A stretch of DNA of 64,000 bases from Lingula anatina (Eukaryota > Brachiopoda > Lingulata > Lingulida > Lingulidae): the NCBI RefSeq assembly GCF_001039355.2, contig NW_019773703.1, positions 351,555 to 415,554 of the forward strand, in the 5' to 3' direction. The translations under genes and the position numbers were made by a program. The notes below the pieces were generated by a model. It ran no database searches. It was not told where the DNA came from and was given only the letters and a program-made list of their open reading frames with translations. Every line of letters starts with the position of its first letter. The stretch's first letter is position 1. This document shows positions 1 to 11,515 of the stretch, one piece after another.

Positions 1-1082
1 CTCAAGGATATCAGGCTGGGAAAAATACTCATACAAACCAATCTGGACACTGGAGAACCTGAGGTACATTCAGTATTTATTATTACTATTTTAATATTGA
101 TTTGAGCTGTTTTCTGGTTTTATTTCTGTCCAACAACATTCCTGGAATAGTATTTCTACTGTAATGAAATAAATGGTAAAGTGCTGCTTTTACATTTGAT
201 AAGATTGGCCCTTAATGTTGTGGTCTTTCCACTTCAGCTGCACTATGTCAGGCTGCCGAAGGACATAAAAGACTACCATGTAATCCTATCAGATGCTACT
301 GTGGCAACTGGGGCAGCTGCCATGATGGCTATAAGGGTGCTTTTGGACCATGATGTTCAGGAAGAAAATATTATGTTTCTGTCTTTGGTTATGGCAGCTC
401 AAGGTGATGATGTGCTCTTATTCATAAATATTGCTTTTAACCTTTTATTCTCAGATAATGCATAGTTAGTAGCACTTTTAGTTGAATGGTATGTTGCCAG
501 GTTGGTCTTACTGTAAAATTAATTCTTCTGGTCAGAAAGGTTGATGTTCTAGAATTTGATAGTTATCAAATTCAAATTTTGGAAATTGACTCTTCTTTGG
601 CTTAACCAAGTGAAGAAATTCAATTTGTATTAAGTTTTTTTTTCAAAATTTTATTTTATTTTAGCGGGTACAATAAGGAAATCATCTACTGTGTTTCCAC
701 TTGATGGTGACTGTCTATATGTTCATCCTTTTCATAGGTGTCCACACAGTTGCCTATGCATTCCCCAAAGTGAAGATAATCAGCACAGCTGTGGACCCAG
801 ATGTCAATGAAGATTTCCACATTTTGCCAGGGATAGGTGGGTCTTTGAGGAACTTGAAAAAAGATTATTATAGAACTTAAAATATTGTTTCTTTTTGTCT
901 GTGTAGTTATGTATTGTGTCACTAAAAATTACTTTTAATACACTTCAAAAAAGAGTGAATCCTTATAATAGCTTGTTAAAAAGTTTTTGTCAGTGATTTG
1001 TTTAACCAAAATGCTAGCAAGTTAATTTTTTTTTCCATTTTCAGGAAACTTCGGTGATAGATATTTTGGAACAGAATTATAA
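1..1082 (+). CDS. UCKL1: Uridine-cytidine kinase-like 1, C-terminal part (partial at window start)
   Basis: Exons are 1-63, 238-403, 738-836 and 1045-1082 (TAA), all with GT/AG borders and in one frame. The visible part is the C-terminal uracil-phosphoribosyltransferase-like domain of UCKL1; the N-terminal kinase domain lies upstream of the window. Readable motifs are [23 protein letters not shown], the PRPP-loop-like [32 protein letters not shown] and the terminal [18 protein letters not shown]1 proteins belong to the pyrimidine salvage family (uridine and cytidine phosphorylation); in animals the UPRT-like half is usually considered degenerate. This version ends directly after FGTEL, without the short acidic tail I recall for vertebrate UCKL1. 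A possible polyadenylation signal AATAAA lies at 1282. The family call is firm; activity cannot be judged from this part. Confidence 0.92.
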
Positions 1083-3134
1083 TGCCAAGTCAAGTTTTGT
1101 GTGTGTGCGTGCGTGTGTGTATGTGTAGGGAAGTCAGCTTACAAATATATACCCTGAAAATAACAAATGCAGTTCTTGATCAATATTTTAACATTATTTC
1201 AAACCTACTACTACATGTAGAAATTTACTGTGCTGTGTAGTTCACCTGTTTGCAGTCTTCCTTTTTGAGAGATCTGATTAGAATAAACTGGATACAAAAA
1301 GCAGCAAAACAGTGATTTTATCAAGGAAAATATCTGCCTCATGAAAAATCTTTATTTTCAGTTTAAAGACAATTTATATTCAAGTTTTTATTTGTTGGTC
1401 AATCTCGAGACTGACTAGAGGCCTTAGTTAGCAGTCAGGGTACTGACCAGTATATGTCCAGTACAGTTACACAGAAATAATGCATGTTAAATGCTACTCT
1501 AGCAAACTGCCCAGCATGCTTTTATTTTTAGAATTTTGTTGTTTAAGAAGTGGTATCTTTTATTTAATCTTTATTATTTATGTTGTAGCATTTTGATTGG
1601 TATTGCAATGAAAAGATTTAGAAAGCCCACCATATGAATATACTTTGATCATTACACTGAAGTAGAATACATTATGTGAAATAATGATAATTTAGTATAT
1701 TTTCAAAATGAATGGTCAGTAAAAGATTTTGATAAAATCTCCAAAGTGAATTGCAGAAGTAAGAAAGCATGGAATAGATGCATACCTCCAATACCCTCAA
1801 AAGCAGCATTCAGAACAGTGGACTAACTAGTCAGTGGGTCAAATATGGCGACCCACTAAAAAAGCTTGCTGTCTTATCAGCTAAGGGTGCATACCCAGAG
1901 ATTTAGATCGATCCAAAGATTTAGATTTAGATCGACCTAACTCCCCGGGGGGTTCACGCTAAATTGCAGTCAGCCGAGCGTGCACCATAGTTAATTACCT
2001 CCTTACAGCTTTTAGTAGGCGGGACAGATGCTTAAGCCGGCTAAGCTGACAGTAATCTAGTGAGACTCCCCACAGGGATAGATCGATCAAAAATCTATGG
2101 GAATGGGGTCTTATAGACACTGAATAGATTCCCCGTGGTGAAGTGTTCAAGTGGTTCAGCCATATTTGACCCTAGGACTAGTTAGTCCACTGTTCTGAAT
2201 GCGGCCTAAGAGGGTCACATCATTTTGTGAGAAAAGTTTGACATTAGTATTAGAGAGATAACAGCTCTTCATGTGAAATTCAAAATTCCACAATAAAATC
2301 ATGGTAAACAACAAATATAAATATAATGATTTCAATTAACCACCAAAATGGCATTTATCTAAATTATTTTGAATTCAATCAACTAACTTTGAATGTCCGA
2401 ATAGATTAACCATTGATAAGTATGGAAACGTTGTTTAACCCAGGAAAATCTGTTTAATGGCACTCTTCCCATCAAAATGAAGAGTTGTCATCCCTCTGAG
2501 TTGTAGGGATGTGTAGAAAAGAATTCTGGAAAAGTTTGAATGTATCCCAAGAATTCAAATATGTCAGCTAGGAGCAGAGTGGAAGTGAAGTGTAAAAACA
2601 TTTCATTATTGGAATGTTTCAACACTAAGTTTAGGATGGTGAAAATGAACAAAAAGTGTATTTTGTCAAACCAAGTTGTTGATAGTAGTACAGGAAACCA
2701 GTAGGCATGAAATGAGGCAGGTCTAGCTAAATTTTGCTTATCTGTTGTCTTCTGTGTAGTTGTTTAAAAAGTGAAGGAATTTCATTTTAAGAAAATGGTT
2801 ATGCCTTATATAAAGAGTGCTATTAATATACATTTGTACTTATATTCAAGTCATTACACTGACATTTATAGTCATTCTGAGCATCAAATACAAATTTAAC
2901 TATTCTGGTCAGTATTATGCATTTGCAAGTTCTCATTTTAAAAACAAAATTCCATTGTAAAGTTACATATAAGGAAAACCAAAGAAGGGTACATTTGTCC
3001 TCATGTAAGTTTCAAAACATGGTGATATGGATCTGAAAGAGTTGTATATTTTATGGAGAATAAAATTTAAGGAATTCATCTTAAGGAGTATTTTATTCTC
3101 AATCAGTTCGTTTTTCTTCTAAACACATTTTTAT
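1077..3134. repeat. Left copy of a 2.1-kb direct duplication
   Basis: From the last codons of the UCKL1-like gene to 3134 the sequence recurs at 3218-5265, in the same orientation and order, with scattered single-base differences and small indels. A TG-rich run near 1100 and a MITE-like element (1793-2215) are included. The copies are separated by an 80-base unrelated tail and one N (3215). Divergence of this kind and an N at the joint are what two allelic contigs placed end to end look like. A real recent tandem duplication is the alternative. Confidence 0.9.
1793..2215. mobile_element. MITE-like element with long imperfect terminal inverted repeats
   Basis: The left arm from 1806 (GCATTCAGAACAGTGGACTA) is matched inverted by the right arm ending at 2202. 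Weaker matching extends outward to ACCCTC at 1793 and AGGGT at 2211-2215. There is no coding capacity. The interior contains short palindromes around GATCGATC (near 1908 and 2089) and the string GAATGGGGTCTTATA. A 60-base internal piece recurs inverted at 61290-61349, so this is a dispersed family. I could not identify a convincing target-site duplication, so no superfamily is assigned. Confidence 0.65.
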
Positions 3135-3217
3135 GTACAGACACAGATGTGTCTGTACATATAGCCGTCACCTGCGTCTGTCGTTGCCGTTGCTGTTGCT
3201 GTTGCCGTTGCCGTNAG
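3133..3217. other. Hairpin, GTTGCY repeat and single-N assembly joint
   Basis: This sequence lies between the two duplicated blocks and matches neither. It opens with a perfect hairpin, arms TATGTACAGACACA / TGTGTCTGTACATA with a two-base spacer, then a CGTTGC-type hexamer run (GTTGCC and GTTGCT units) to the N at 3215. It looks like the start of a transposon or simple-repeat insertion in one haplotype at which the contig ended. Confidence 0.7.
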
Positions 3218-5265
3218 TTATAATGCCAAGTCAAGTTTTGTGTGTGTGCGTGCGTGTGTGTATGTGTAGGGAAGTCAGCTTACAAATATATACCCTGAAA
3301 ATAACAAATGCAGTTCTTGATCAATATTTTAACATTATTTCAAACCTACTACTACATGTAGAAATTTACTGTGCTGTGTAGTTCACCTGTTTGCAGTCTT
3401 CCTTTTTGAGAGATCTGATTAGAATAAACTGGATACAAAAAGCAGCAAAACAGTGATTTTATCAAGGAAAATATCTGCCTCATGAAAAATCTTTATTTTC
3501 AGTTTAAAGACAATTTATATTCAAGTTTTTATTTGTTGGTCAATCTCGAGACTGACTAGAGGCCTTAGTTAGCAGTCAGGGTACTGACCAGTATATGTCC
3601 AGTGCAGTTACACAGAAATAATGCATGTTAAATGCTACTCTAGCAAACTGCCCAGCATGCTTTTATTTTTAGAATTTTGTTGTTTAAGAAGTGGTATCTC
3701 TTATTTAATCTTTATTATTTATGTTGTAGCATTTTGATTGGTATTGCAATGAAAAGATTTAGAAAGCCCACCATATGAATATACTTTGATCATTACACTG
3801 AAGTAGAATACATTATGTGAAATAATGATAATTTAGTATATTTTCAAAATGAGTGGTCAGTAAAAGATTTTGATAAAATCTCCAAAGTGAATTGCAGAAG
3901 TAAGAAAGCATGGAATAGATGCATACCTCCAATACCCTCAAAAGCAGCATTCAGAACAGTGGACTAACTAGTCAGTGGGTCAAATATGGGTATAAAAGCT
4001 TGCTGTCTTATCAGCTAAGGGTGCATTCCCAGAGATTTAGATCGATCCAAAGATTTAGATCGACCTAACTCCCTGGGGGTTCACCCTAAATTGCAATCAG
4101 CCGAGCGGGCACCATAGTTAATTACCCCCTTACAGCTTTTAGTAGGCAGGACAGACGCTTAAAGCTGACAGTAATCTAGTGAGACTCCCCACAGGACTCC
4201 CCACATCTAAAATCTATGGGAATGGGGTCTTATAGATACTGAATAGATTCCCCGAGGTGAAGTGTTCAAGTGGTTCAGCCATATTTGACCCTAGGACTAG
4301 ATATTCCACTGTTCTGAATGTGGCCTAAGAGGGTCACATCATTTTGTGAGAAAAGTTTGGCATTAGTATTAGAGAGATAACAGCTCTTCATATGAAATTC
4401 AAAATTCCACACTAAAAACATGGTAAACAACAAATATAAATATAATGAATTTCAATTTACCACCAAAATGGCATTTATCTAAATTATTTTGAATTCAATC
4501 AACTAACTTTGAATGTCTGAATAGATTAACCATTGATAAGTATGGTAACATTGTTGTTTAACCCAGGAAAATCTGTTTTATGGCACTCTACCCATCAAAA
4601 TGAAGAGTTGTCATCCCTCTAAGTTGTAGGGATGTGTAGAAAAGAATTCTGGAAAGTTTGAATGTATCCCAAGAATTCAAATATTGTCAGCTAGGAGCAG
4701 ATTGGAGGTGAAGTGTAAAAACATTTCATGATTGGAATGTTTCAACACTAAATTTTGGATGGTCAAAATGAACTAAAAGTGTATTTTGTCAAACCAAGTT
4801 GTTGATAGTAGTACAGGAAACCAGTAGGTATAAAATGAGGCAGGTCTAGCTAAATTTTGCTTATCTGTTGTCTTCTTTGTAGTTGTTTAAAAAGTGGAGG
4901 AATTTCATTTTAAGAAAATGGTTATGCCTTATATAAAGAGTGCTATTAATATGCATTTGTACTTATATTCAAGTCATTACACTGACATTTATAGTCATTC
5001 TGAGCATCATATAGTCAAATACAAATTTAACTATTCTGGTCAGTATTATGCATTTGCAAGTTCTCATTTTAAAAACAAAATTCCATTGTAAAGTTACATA
5101 TAAGGAAAACCAAAGAAGGGTACATTTGTCCTCATGTAAGTTTCAAAACATGGTGATATGGATCTGAAAGAGTTGTATATTTTATGGAGAATAAAATTTA
5201 AGGAATTCATCTTAAGGAGTATTTTATTCTCAATCAGTTCGTTTTTCTTCTAAACACATTTTTAT
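3218..5265. repeat. Right copy of the 2.1-kb direct duplication
   Basis: Same content as 1077-3134, including a second copy of the MITE-like element at about 3934-4334 that has lost roughly 20 bases internally. Beyond 5265 the sequence continues into the 3' flank of the xylose isomerase gene, so this copy is contiguous with the downstream locus, while the left copy is contiguous with the UCKL1-like coding exon. Confidence 0.9.
3934..4334. mobile_element. Second (allelic?) copy of the MITE-like element
   Basis: The left arm GCATTCAGAACAGTGGACTA starts at 3947; the right arm ends near 4321 and is more diverged than in the first copy (ATATTCCACTG in place of TTAGTCCACTG). It occupies the same position within the duplicated block as the element at 1793-2215. 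Confidence 0.6.
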
Positions 5266-5815
5266 AACTTCTAATGTAAGACTATCAAAATCTGAAAGAT
5301 CCTTAAACTTTCATATTTATAATTTTTCTAGTTCTATAAAATAAGTGCTAAAATCCAATAATGTTTCTAAGAAATTGCATCTCCCCACCATGTGTCCACA
5401 TACAATTTTTATATGGAATAATATATTGCATAATAGACACTTGCTTATCAGCAAAATTTAGTCGATTCAGTGCAGCATGGGAAACTAGTGCACATCGTAC
5501 ATTAATGTTCTGTATACATAACTTTCAGATAATGTACATATAATAGTAAAATATGTGCTCAGGATATAGTGCGATTGTCTGCTAAAGGCTACAAAAATAA
5601 CATTTGATTCCAAAAATACGTGAAATGTAAAAATTTGATTGGTTGAAAGTAGTCTATGTTTGACTTTACACAAAAATTAATAAATGCTGTCAGTGGATTT
5701 GAACAATTTATAAATTGTAAGTTATAATCATATGCACCATGACTCAAGTGGGCTTCCAAGAGAAACCTTTAAAATATGGCATCGATTGAGTGTTGGCATT
5801 CACAATAGGGCCTAG

Positions 5816-8800
5816 TTACACATAATGGTTGAACATTGCCTCACAGTGCTCCTGCTTGCCAGATATCATCTCAGGGTTCCCATTCTTCTTGACATACTCC
5901 TTGAACACAAAAGCAAATAAATAGTTGATACATAAATGACCATTGTATTTCCTTTCTTTCAGTGCAACTTTTGTTGAAACCACCAATACCAATAACTGAA
6001 TATTCTGATAATGGAGACTAGTTTACAAAGGTCAAAGATCATGACAAATGTGACAATTTTGTTAAATACAGCTATTTACCTCCAGTTCCTCAAATGTTGC
6101 AGCCCCTTTCTCCACTTTGGCACCCAGACCCACTTTGAAGGTTTTGTAGCGTTCCTGAAAAAATTTAAGTTCTCTTTCATATCTTTTTCTTATGAAATAA
6201 ATTAAAAAGAATGTTTTATGAATGGCAGCTAACAAAAATCTTTTTTAAATTTTGTATTTTACTGCCAAACTTGAGAAGAAATGCTTAGAAATTGCCAAGA
6301 AGCTCAGATCTAAACTTATTTCAATCAACACCAAAAATATATTCCACTACACACCTGAACCAACTTATCCAAGTGACCCTCTTCTGCAATCTTTGCAGCA
6401 TTCCTCAGCCCACGAGCTAAAGTATCCATCGCACCTGTAATGACGCCATAGAGTATTTTCAAACCTCAACTTTGTCACTGCCGGAAGATCTGTGTTATCT
6501 GATACCATGAACTAACGTTAAACTGGAGACGTATAGTAACAAGAGATTCTCTGCCATCCTTGCATATTGTTCATTCCATTAAGACTGCTTTAGTTCAGTC
6601 AGACTAAATTTGTACTTGTAATTAAACAAAGGCATTCAAATCTCCATCTCATATCTTTGAAATTTGGTTTAAGAAAATGTCATTTTTGTCATCAAAATTT
6701 AAAACTTGTTGCTCACCAATGTGTGCAATGAACATATCCTCGGGGTCTGTGGATTCTCTGCGCACTTTACAGTCAAAGTTGAGGCCACCAGGCTGGATTC
6801 CTCCCTGTTTGATCACAGTCTGGAGGAAATTAAACACACACGATGTTAAAATTTGTTATGGAATGAGCACAAATTTCAACATGTTGACATGATACACTAT
6901 TTACTTTGTATTTACTGCTAGAAGATGAAGGTTATCACTTGGTATAGAGATTGTCTGCCCTTGCTGTTTGATTATCTAGTATGTACCACGTGGGGAGTTT
7001 AAAAAGGTTCCTCTATTCATTTCGAAATACCTAGTATTTGATAAAGATGCCCCACAATTTCATTAGAAAGCATGTTTTCTTATATGGTTTTCTTATATTA
7101 AATGAGCACCAGCCTTACCCTCATGACCATGGTAGCATTCTTGACATCCATGGGGAACTGGTCTGTGTCCCATCCACAGTCTGGAGACCCAGTGTTAGCA
7201 TCAATGGAACCCAAAAACCCAAACCTTGAATACACAACACATAATTTCATTGACATCTAAATTTCTGTTTTGGTATGTTTATCAAAGAAACAATTTATAA
7301 AAACTCAGTTTATGGACTGTTAACAGCTAGATTCACTCAACTTGAAGCACTTGACTTACTCAGATGCCATAACAATGCAGTGTTCATATGGATGTCCTGC
7401 TAGAGTGGTGTGATTTGGTTCCACGTTGATCTGTAATGAAAGAGAAGATGTTATCAATTTAGTTATTAATTTGACCTTATTTTTACTTAAGATATTATTT
7501 CTGAACATAGATATTGTGTCATATTATTTATGTGCAGGAAGTAGTATTCTTTAGGCCAAGAAATAATTCATGACTTAATTAACTGCCTCCGTAATAGGCG
7601 TAATTAAAAGTAACTTGATGAAAAATTATCTAACTGTATACATAACATATTAATTTTTTTATTTAATTTTTGCTTATATGCTTTTGTATGAACTACAGCT
7701 AGATATCAGTACTGTATGTAAATTTTATAATGGCTTCTCACCAAAGGTGCCAGATTAAGCAGATTGTAATCCATCTTTGAAAACTATACCTTGAAGTCTT
7801 TGTCCAGTCCAAATGTCTTCAGAAAAGCAATCACAGTCATGGCATCTGCAGACAAATAAATACAAATTATTGTAATAATTGTTAAATATTTTATTTGTAA
7901 CTACTATGGAAGTGAGAGCAACTTCTTAATGCTCCAAATTGACTACGTTTAGACATCTTTCTATATGGTGTAATCTCAAAAAAATTTCAGCAATGACAAT
8001 TTTCTAACATTGCATATGATAATGAAGCAAAATATCCTCCAAAAACAAAAATTTTAAAAAACTACTGCTTTAACAAAGTTTAGTTTAACATTTAATAGGT
8101 GCTTTTGCTAGATTTTATGAAAAGCAAAAGAAAGCACACTCACCATAATCATATTGATGTTTTGTTGGCTCTTTGGCCTTGGGTTCAATCAAGAATTGAC
8201 CAGTGAATCCAATCTTCTTTTTGTATGCTACAAAAAGTGCATATAAAATCTGTCAAGGAAAGATGTATTAACAGCATGAAAATTACCATAGAAATATTAA
8301 ATGTATTTGTCCTTAGTTACCATGCCAGAGACCTTTTCTAAAATCAAAAAGGGATTACACTACTGACGTACTAATATGCAAAGATGAGGGGAAAAAATCT
8401 GTGTAAATTTATACTTACCAAGAGCCATTTTGAAGAAGTTGGCCATATGTGAAAGTTCAGCATGAACATCAGTATTCAGCAAGCTCTGGTAGCCTTCCCT
8501 TCCTCCCCAAAACACTAAAACAAACCAAAAATGCATTGTTTGGTTTATATATAAATTATTATAGTGAAATCTCATATGTTTTTAAGCATTTAAAAATCAC
8601 AAAGATGTGAAATGTATTATTTCACAATTTTCAAATAATTTCAATGTAGAACTTTTACAAGCAGACTTGACTCACTAAAGAGCATGCAGCCTAATAAAAA
8701 AGAAAGTATGACAAACCAAAGTTTTCTGCCCCAAGCTTTTTGGCAATCTCTAAGCATTTCTTTACTTGTGCTCCAGCATATGCATAGGCATGTAAGTCAG

Positions 8801-11035
8801 GGTTGGTGCCCGCACCATTCATATATCTGGAAAAATATTAAAAGTTAACTAATGATGTAAATAAAATCAATGCTACATTTGTAAAAATTAATCTGCAATA
8901 AATAGGCATTTTAAATAGACACATTGTCTTTGTAAAAAGAAAATGAATGAATTTCAAATGATTATGAAACAACATAAAAAATCAGTTTTACCTTGGATGT
9001 GAGAAAAGATTGGATGTTGCCCACAGCAGCTTAACGCCAGTCTCTTTCTGCAGCTGAAGGGCAAGGTCAGATATTTCATCCAGGTTTTTGTTGCTCTCCT
9101 CAATGGTGGCTCCCTCTGGGGCAATATCCCTGTAATGCAAATCATTTATGAGATAAAGCACTTCAGAAATAGTGCACACAATCTCCATAAATCTTCCTAT
9201 TTACTTTTAAGATAGCTAGGCTCAAAGACATGTTACATCCAGTATAAGTAATAAAAGACTAATATCAAAAGTTTACATGATTTACTATCACTATTTCCTT
9301 TTTTAGTCAGGGTTCATTCTCATTAAAACCATTGGTGGACAACAAAGATAATAGGTTCACATGCCTCCCACTGGCATTAAGTAGAATACAGAAAATCTGG
9401 TGATCATGCAAATACATTGGAAACAAGAGGAAGCATGTTAATCTGTTAAACTGATTGCATTCAGGGAGAACCTGCAGAGTTGGATTGACCTATATCGACT
9501 AATAGTTACTAAGGGAATGAGCCCTTAGATGAGAAATGTGATATCTTTGTAAACAAGGCCTAACTAATTAAAACAGCATATATCAAATCTTCATAGTGAA
9601 ACTACCTGTCATGGAAGGTCCAATATTTCACCCCTAGCTTGGTGAAAAACTCGAAAGCTACACGCAGCCTTTTCTTGGCCATTTCCATGCTGTCTGTGCC
9701 ATCTTCCCAGGGTCTTTTCAGGGTTGCTGAGCCAAATGGGTCCAAACCTGCAAGAAAATGAGACAATCTCAACTTCAAAGACAAATACTTAATTGGCACC
9801 AAAGTTCAGTTATTAGTTGATATGATGATCTTTTTTTCAATACAAATAAAATCCCTGATATGACAAATTGTTGTGCTTATAAAATTTGAGTAAATTTATT
9901 AAAATAACCACCTGTGCCACGGAAGGTGTGCCAGTACACCACTGAAAACCTCAGCCATTCTTCCATTGTACGACCATGAACAACCTATGGAAAACAGAAT
10001 GATATTTAACTACACAAACTGTATATGGATTTTTTTTATGACATAATCTTTCATGTGTTATCAATTATTCTTCAAAATCTCTTTACAACACCAAAATAAA
10101 TCAACATATTTACCTCTTTAGCATTGTAATGCTTATAACATAGGGTGTCTGTTGCAGGGGCATCAGGCTTGTATTGGATGGCACTAATACCTAGAAATAG
10201 CAAAATGAAACCATATTTCAAAACAATTAATATAATAATAATAATAATAATAATTTATTCAGCTTTGAATGTTACAGTTTAACATTGTTTGCTGTCTAGT
10301 CTACTACAGAATCTAACATATTGTACTTACATAAAAAGAGAGAAAGTGATATTTCATCGTGTTGCTAACTGTATATACTGTGATAATGCTTTTAGTGATT
10401 TCTGATCTTGAGGGTTGAGGAGGATGAATAGTTTCTGATCACTGCCTGCTAATTCATTATTTTGTCTCACAGTGTTTGGGAGGGAACTGAGCATATTTTG
10501 TCGCTCTATTTGGTATTTACTACATGTGAGGAAGAAATGTTTCTCATCCTCTATTTCCGTTTTACAGCTTGTGCAGGTTCTTTGTTCCAGGGTGATTTTC
10601 ATGTGCCTGCCTTTCTCTATCGCTAGCTCGTGGTCACTAATTCTCATTTTGGCTAAGTATTTTTTGTCTGAGCTTGTGGCGTTCATTTTTAAGTAATTTT
10701 TAAGTAATTTAATTAATATGTACAAGCGCATTGAAATTTTACAAGGTTGCCATGATAGTTGAACATACCAATTACATAATCGTATCCTGCGCGTTAATAT
10801 CTTCCGTTTACTGACCTCTTACCTGCTGCTTGTTGACCCAACCAAGCCCAAAATCTGAAACTGATAACGCCATCCCTAGTTCAAAATTAAAGTAGGGCAC
10901 TAGCCACTACACTCAGTGCCGTTTAGCAAGCTGCAAGTTTGAGTAATTAAAGATACCTGGAAAGAATTCCCCACTTCCATCCACCGGTGCAGAAGCGCCC
11001 GAATCTACCTTAGCCTTCTTTGCTTTTGGTCCCAT
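5816..11035 (-). CDS. xylA-like: Xylose isomerase (15 exons)
   Basis: Exons, in coding order: 10957-11035, 10114-10190, 9912-9984, 9606-9747, 8992-9129, 8717-8826, 8419-8514, 8144-8227, 7790-7845, 7360-7430, 7119-7224, 6717-6819, 6355-6434, 6080-6154 and 5816-5899, giving 457 aa. The enzyme interconverts D-xylose and D-xylulose (also glucose and fructose), usually as a metal-dependent TIM-barrel tetramer in the cytosol. Active-site residues are present: H122 (TFHDRD), E253 and K255 ([10 protein letters not shown]), E289 and H292 ([11 protein letters not shown]), D317 (SIDANTG), D328 and D330 (GWDTDQFP), D360 (NFDCKVRR). Each is 21 above the E. coli number I recall, so the core aligns without gaps. 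The extra N-terminus (about 21 aa) is lysine/serine-rich. There is no signal peptide. The ATG is the first one, 480 bp from the divergent KPWE gene. Intron 1 holds a retroelement tail. Confidence 0.95.
10229..10740 (-). mobile_element. 5'-truncated non-LTR retrotransposon 3' end in xylose isomerase intron 1
   Basis: An open frame at 10731-10354 (minus strand, about 125 aa) carries the cysteine/histidine motif common at the C-terminus of LINE ORF2 proteins: RTCTSCK, then [13 protein letters not shown], preceded by [16 protein letters not shown]. Downstream on the same strand, after the stop, comes an (ATT)n run at about 10229-10255, which fits the microsatellite 3' tail of such elements. Reverse transcriptase and endonuclease regions are missing, so it is a dead 5'-truncated copy. 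It has the same orientation as the host gene and lies well clear of both splice sites. Confidence 0.75.
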
Positions 11036-11515
11036 TATGGCACTTGCGATTTTGTAGAACCCCTAGATCACTTGCCCTAAACAAACTTCCTGCGGCACAC
11101 ACGCTGTTTGTATGTAACCGGTAAGAGAGCCCGTACCTTGGATTTTGTTACGCTCTATGCATTTAATACCAAAATAGATGTAAAGGTAAAAATTACGAAT
11201 AACTTGAAAGCTCCAAAATATATTAGTTTTAGCACATGACATTCAATATTAATTAACAAATGTCTTATTTTTAATAGACATTTGAGCGGAAATTACCAAA
11301 AGCTTGCTTAGGGCTTGTGTTAAATTGGATTTCAAGTCAAGGTCATCTAAGGAGCAGCTCATAGTCTTTTTCAATTAAAATTGCGACATTTTAACGATAT
11401 GGCATAATATCTCAATATTCGACAGCAAGCTAACCAACTTTATATTTATATGTAGAAATATCATACAAATAATATTTTGGGCAAATATCAAATTTGCCAA
11501 ATCAAATACTGAACT
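11036..11515. promoter_or_regulatory. Putative bidirectional promoter between xylose isomerase and the KPWE gene
   Basis: The 480-bp interval separates two start codons pointing in opposite directions (11035 on minus, 11516 on plus). Both 5' untranslated regions and both transcription starts must lie here unless there are unseen upstream untranslated exons. I see no clear TATA box in a fixed position and no CpG-dense core. The inference rests on geometry alone. Confidence 0.4.

Noticed and set aside
10354-10731. Host gene nested in the xylose isomerase intron
   Set aside because: The Cys/His motif and the microsatellite tail are those of a non-LTR retrotransposon end.
5816-11035. Bacterial contamination or very recent transfer of xylose isomerase
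   Set aside because: Fifteen exons with standard splice sites, an intronic retroelement and base composition like the neighbours show an established nuclear gene.
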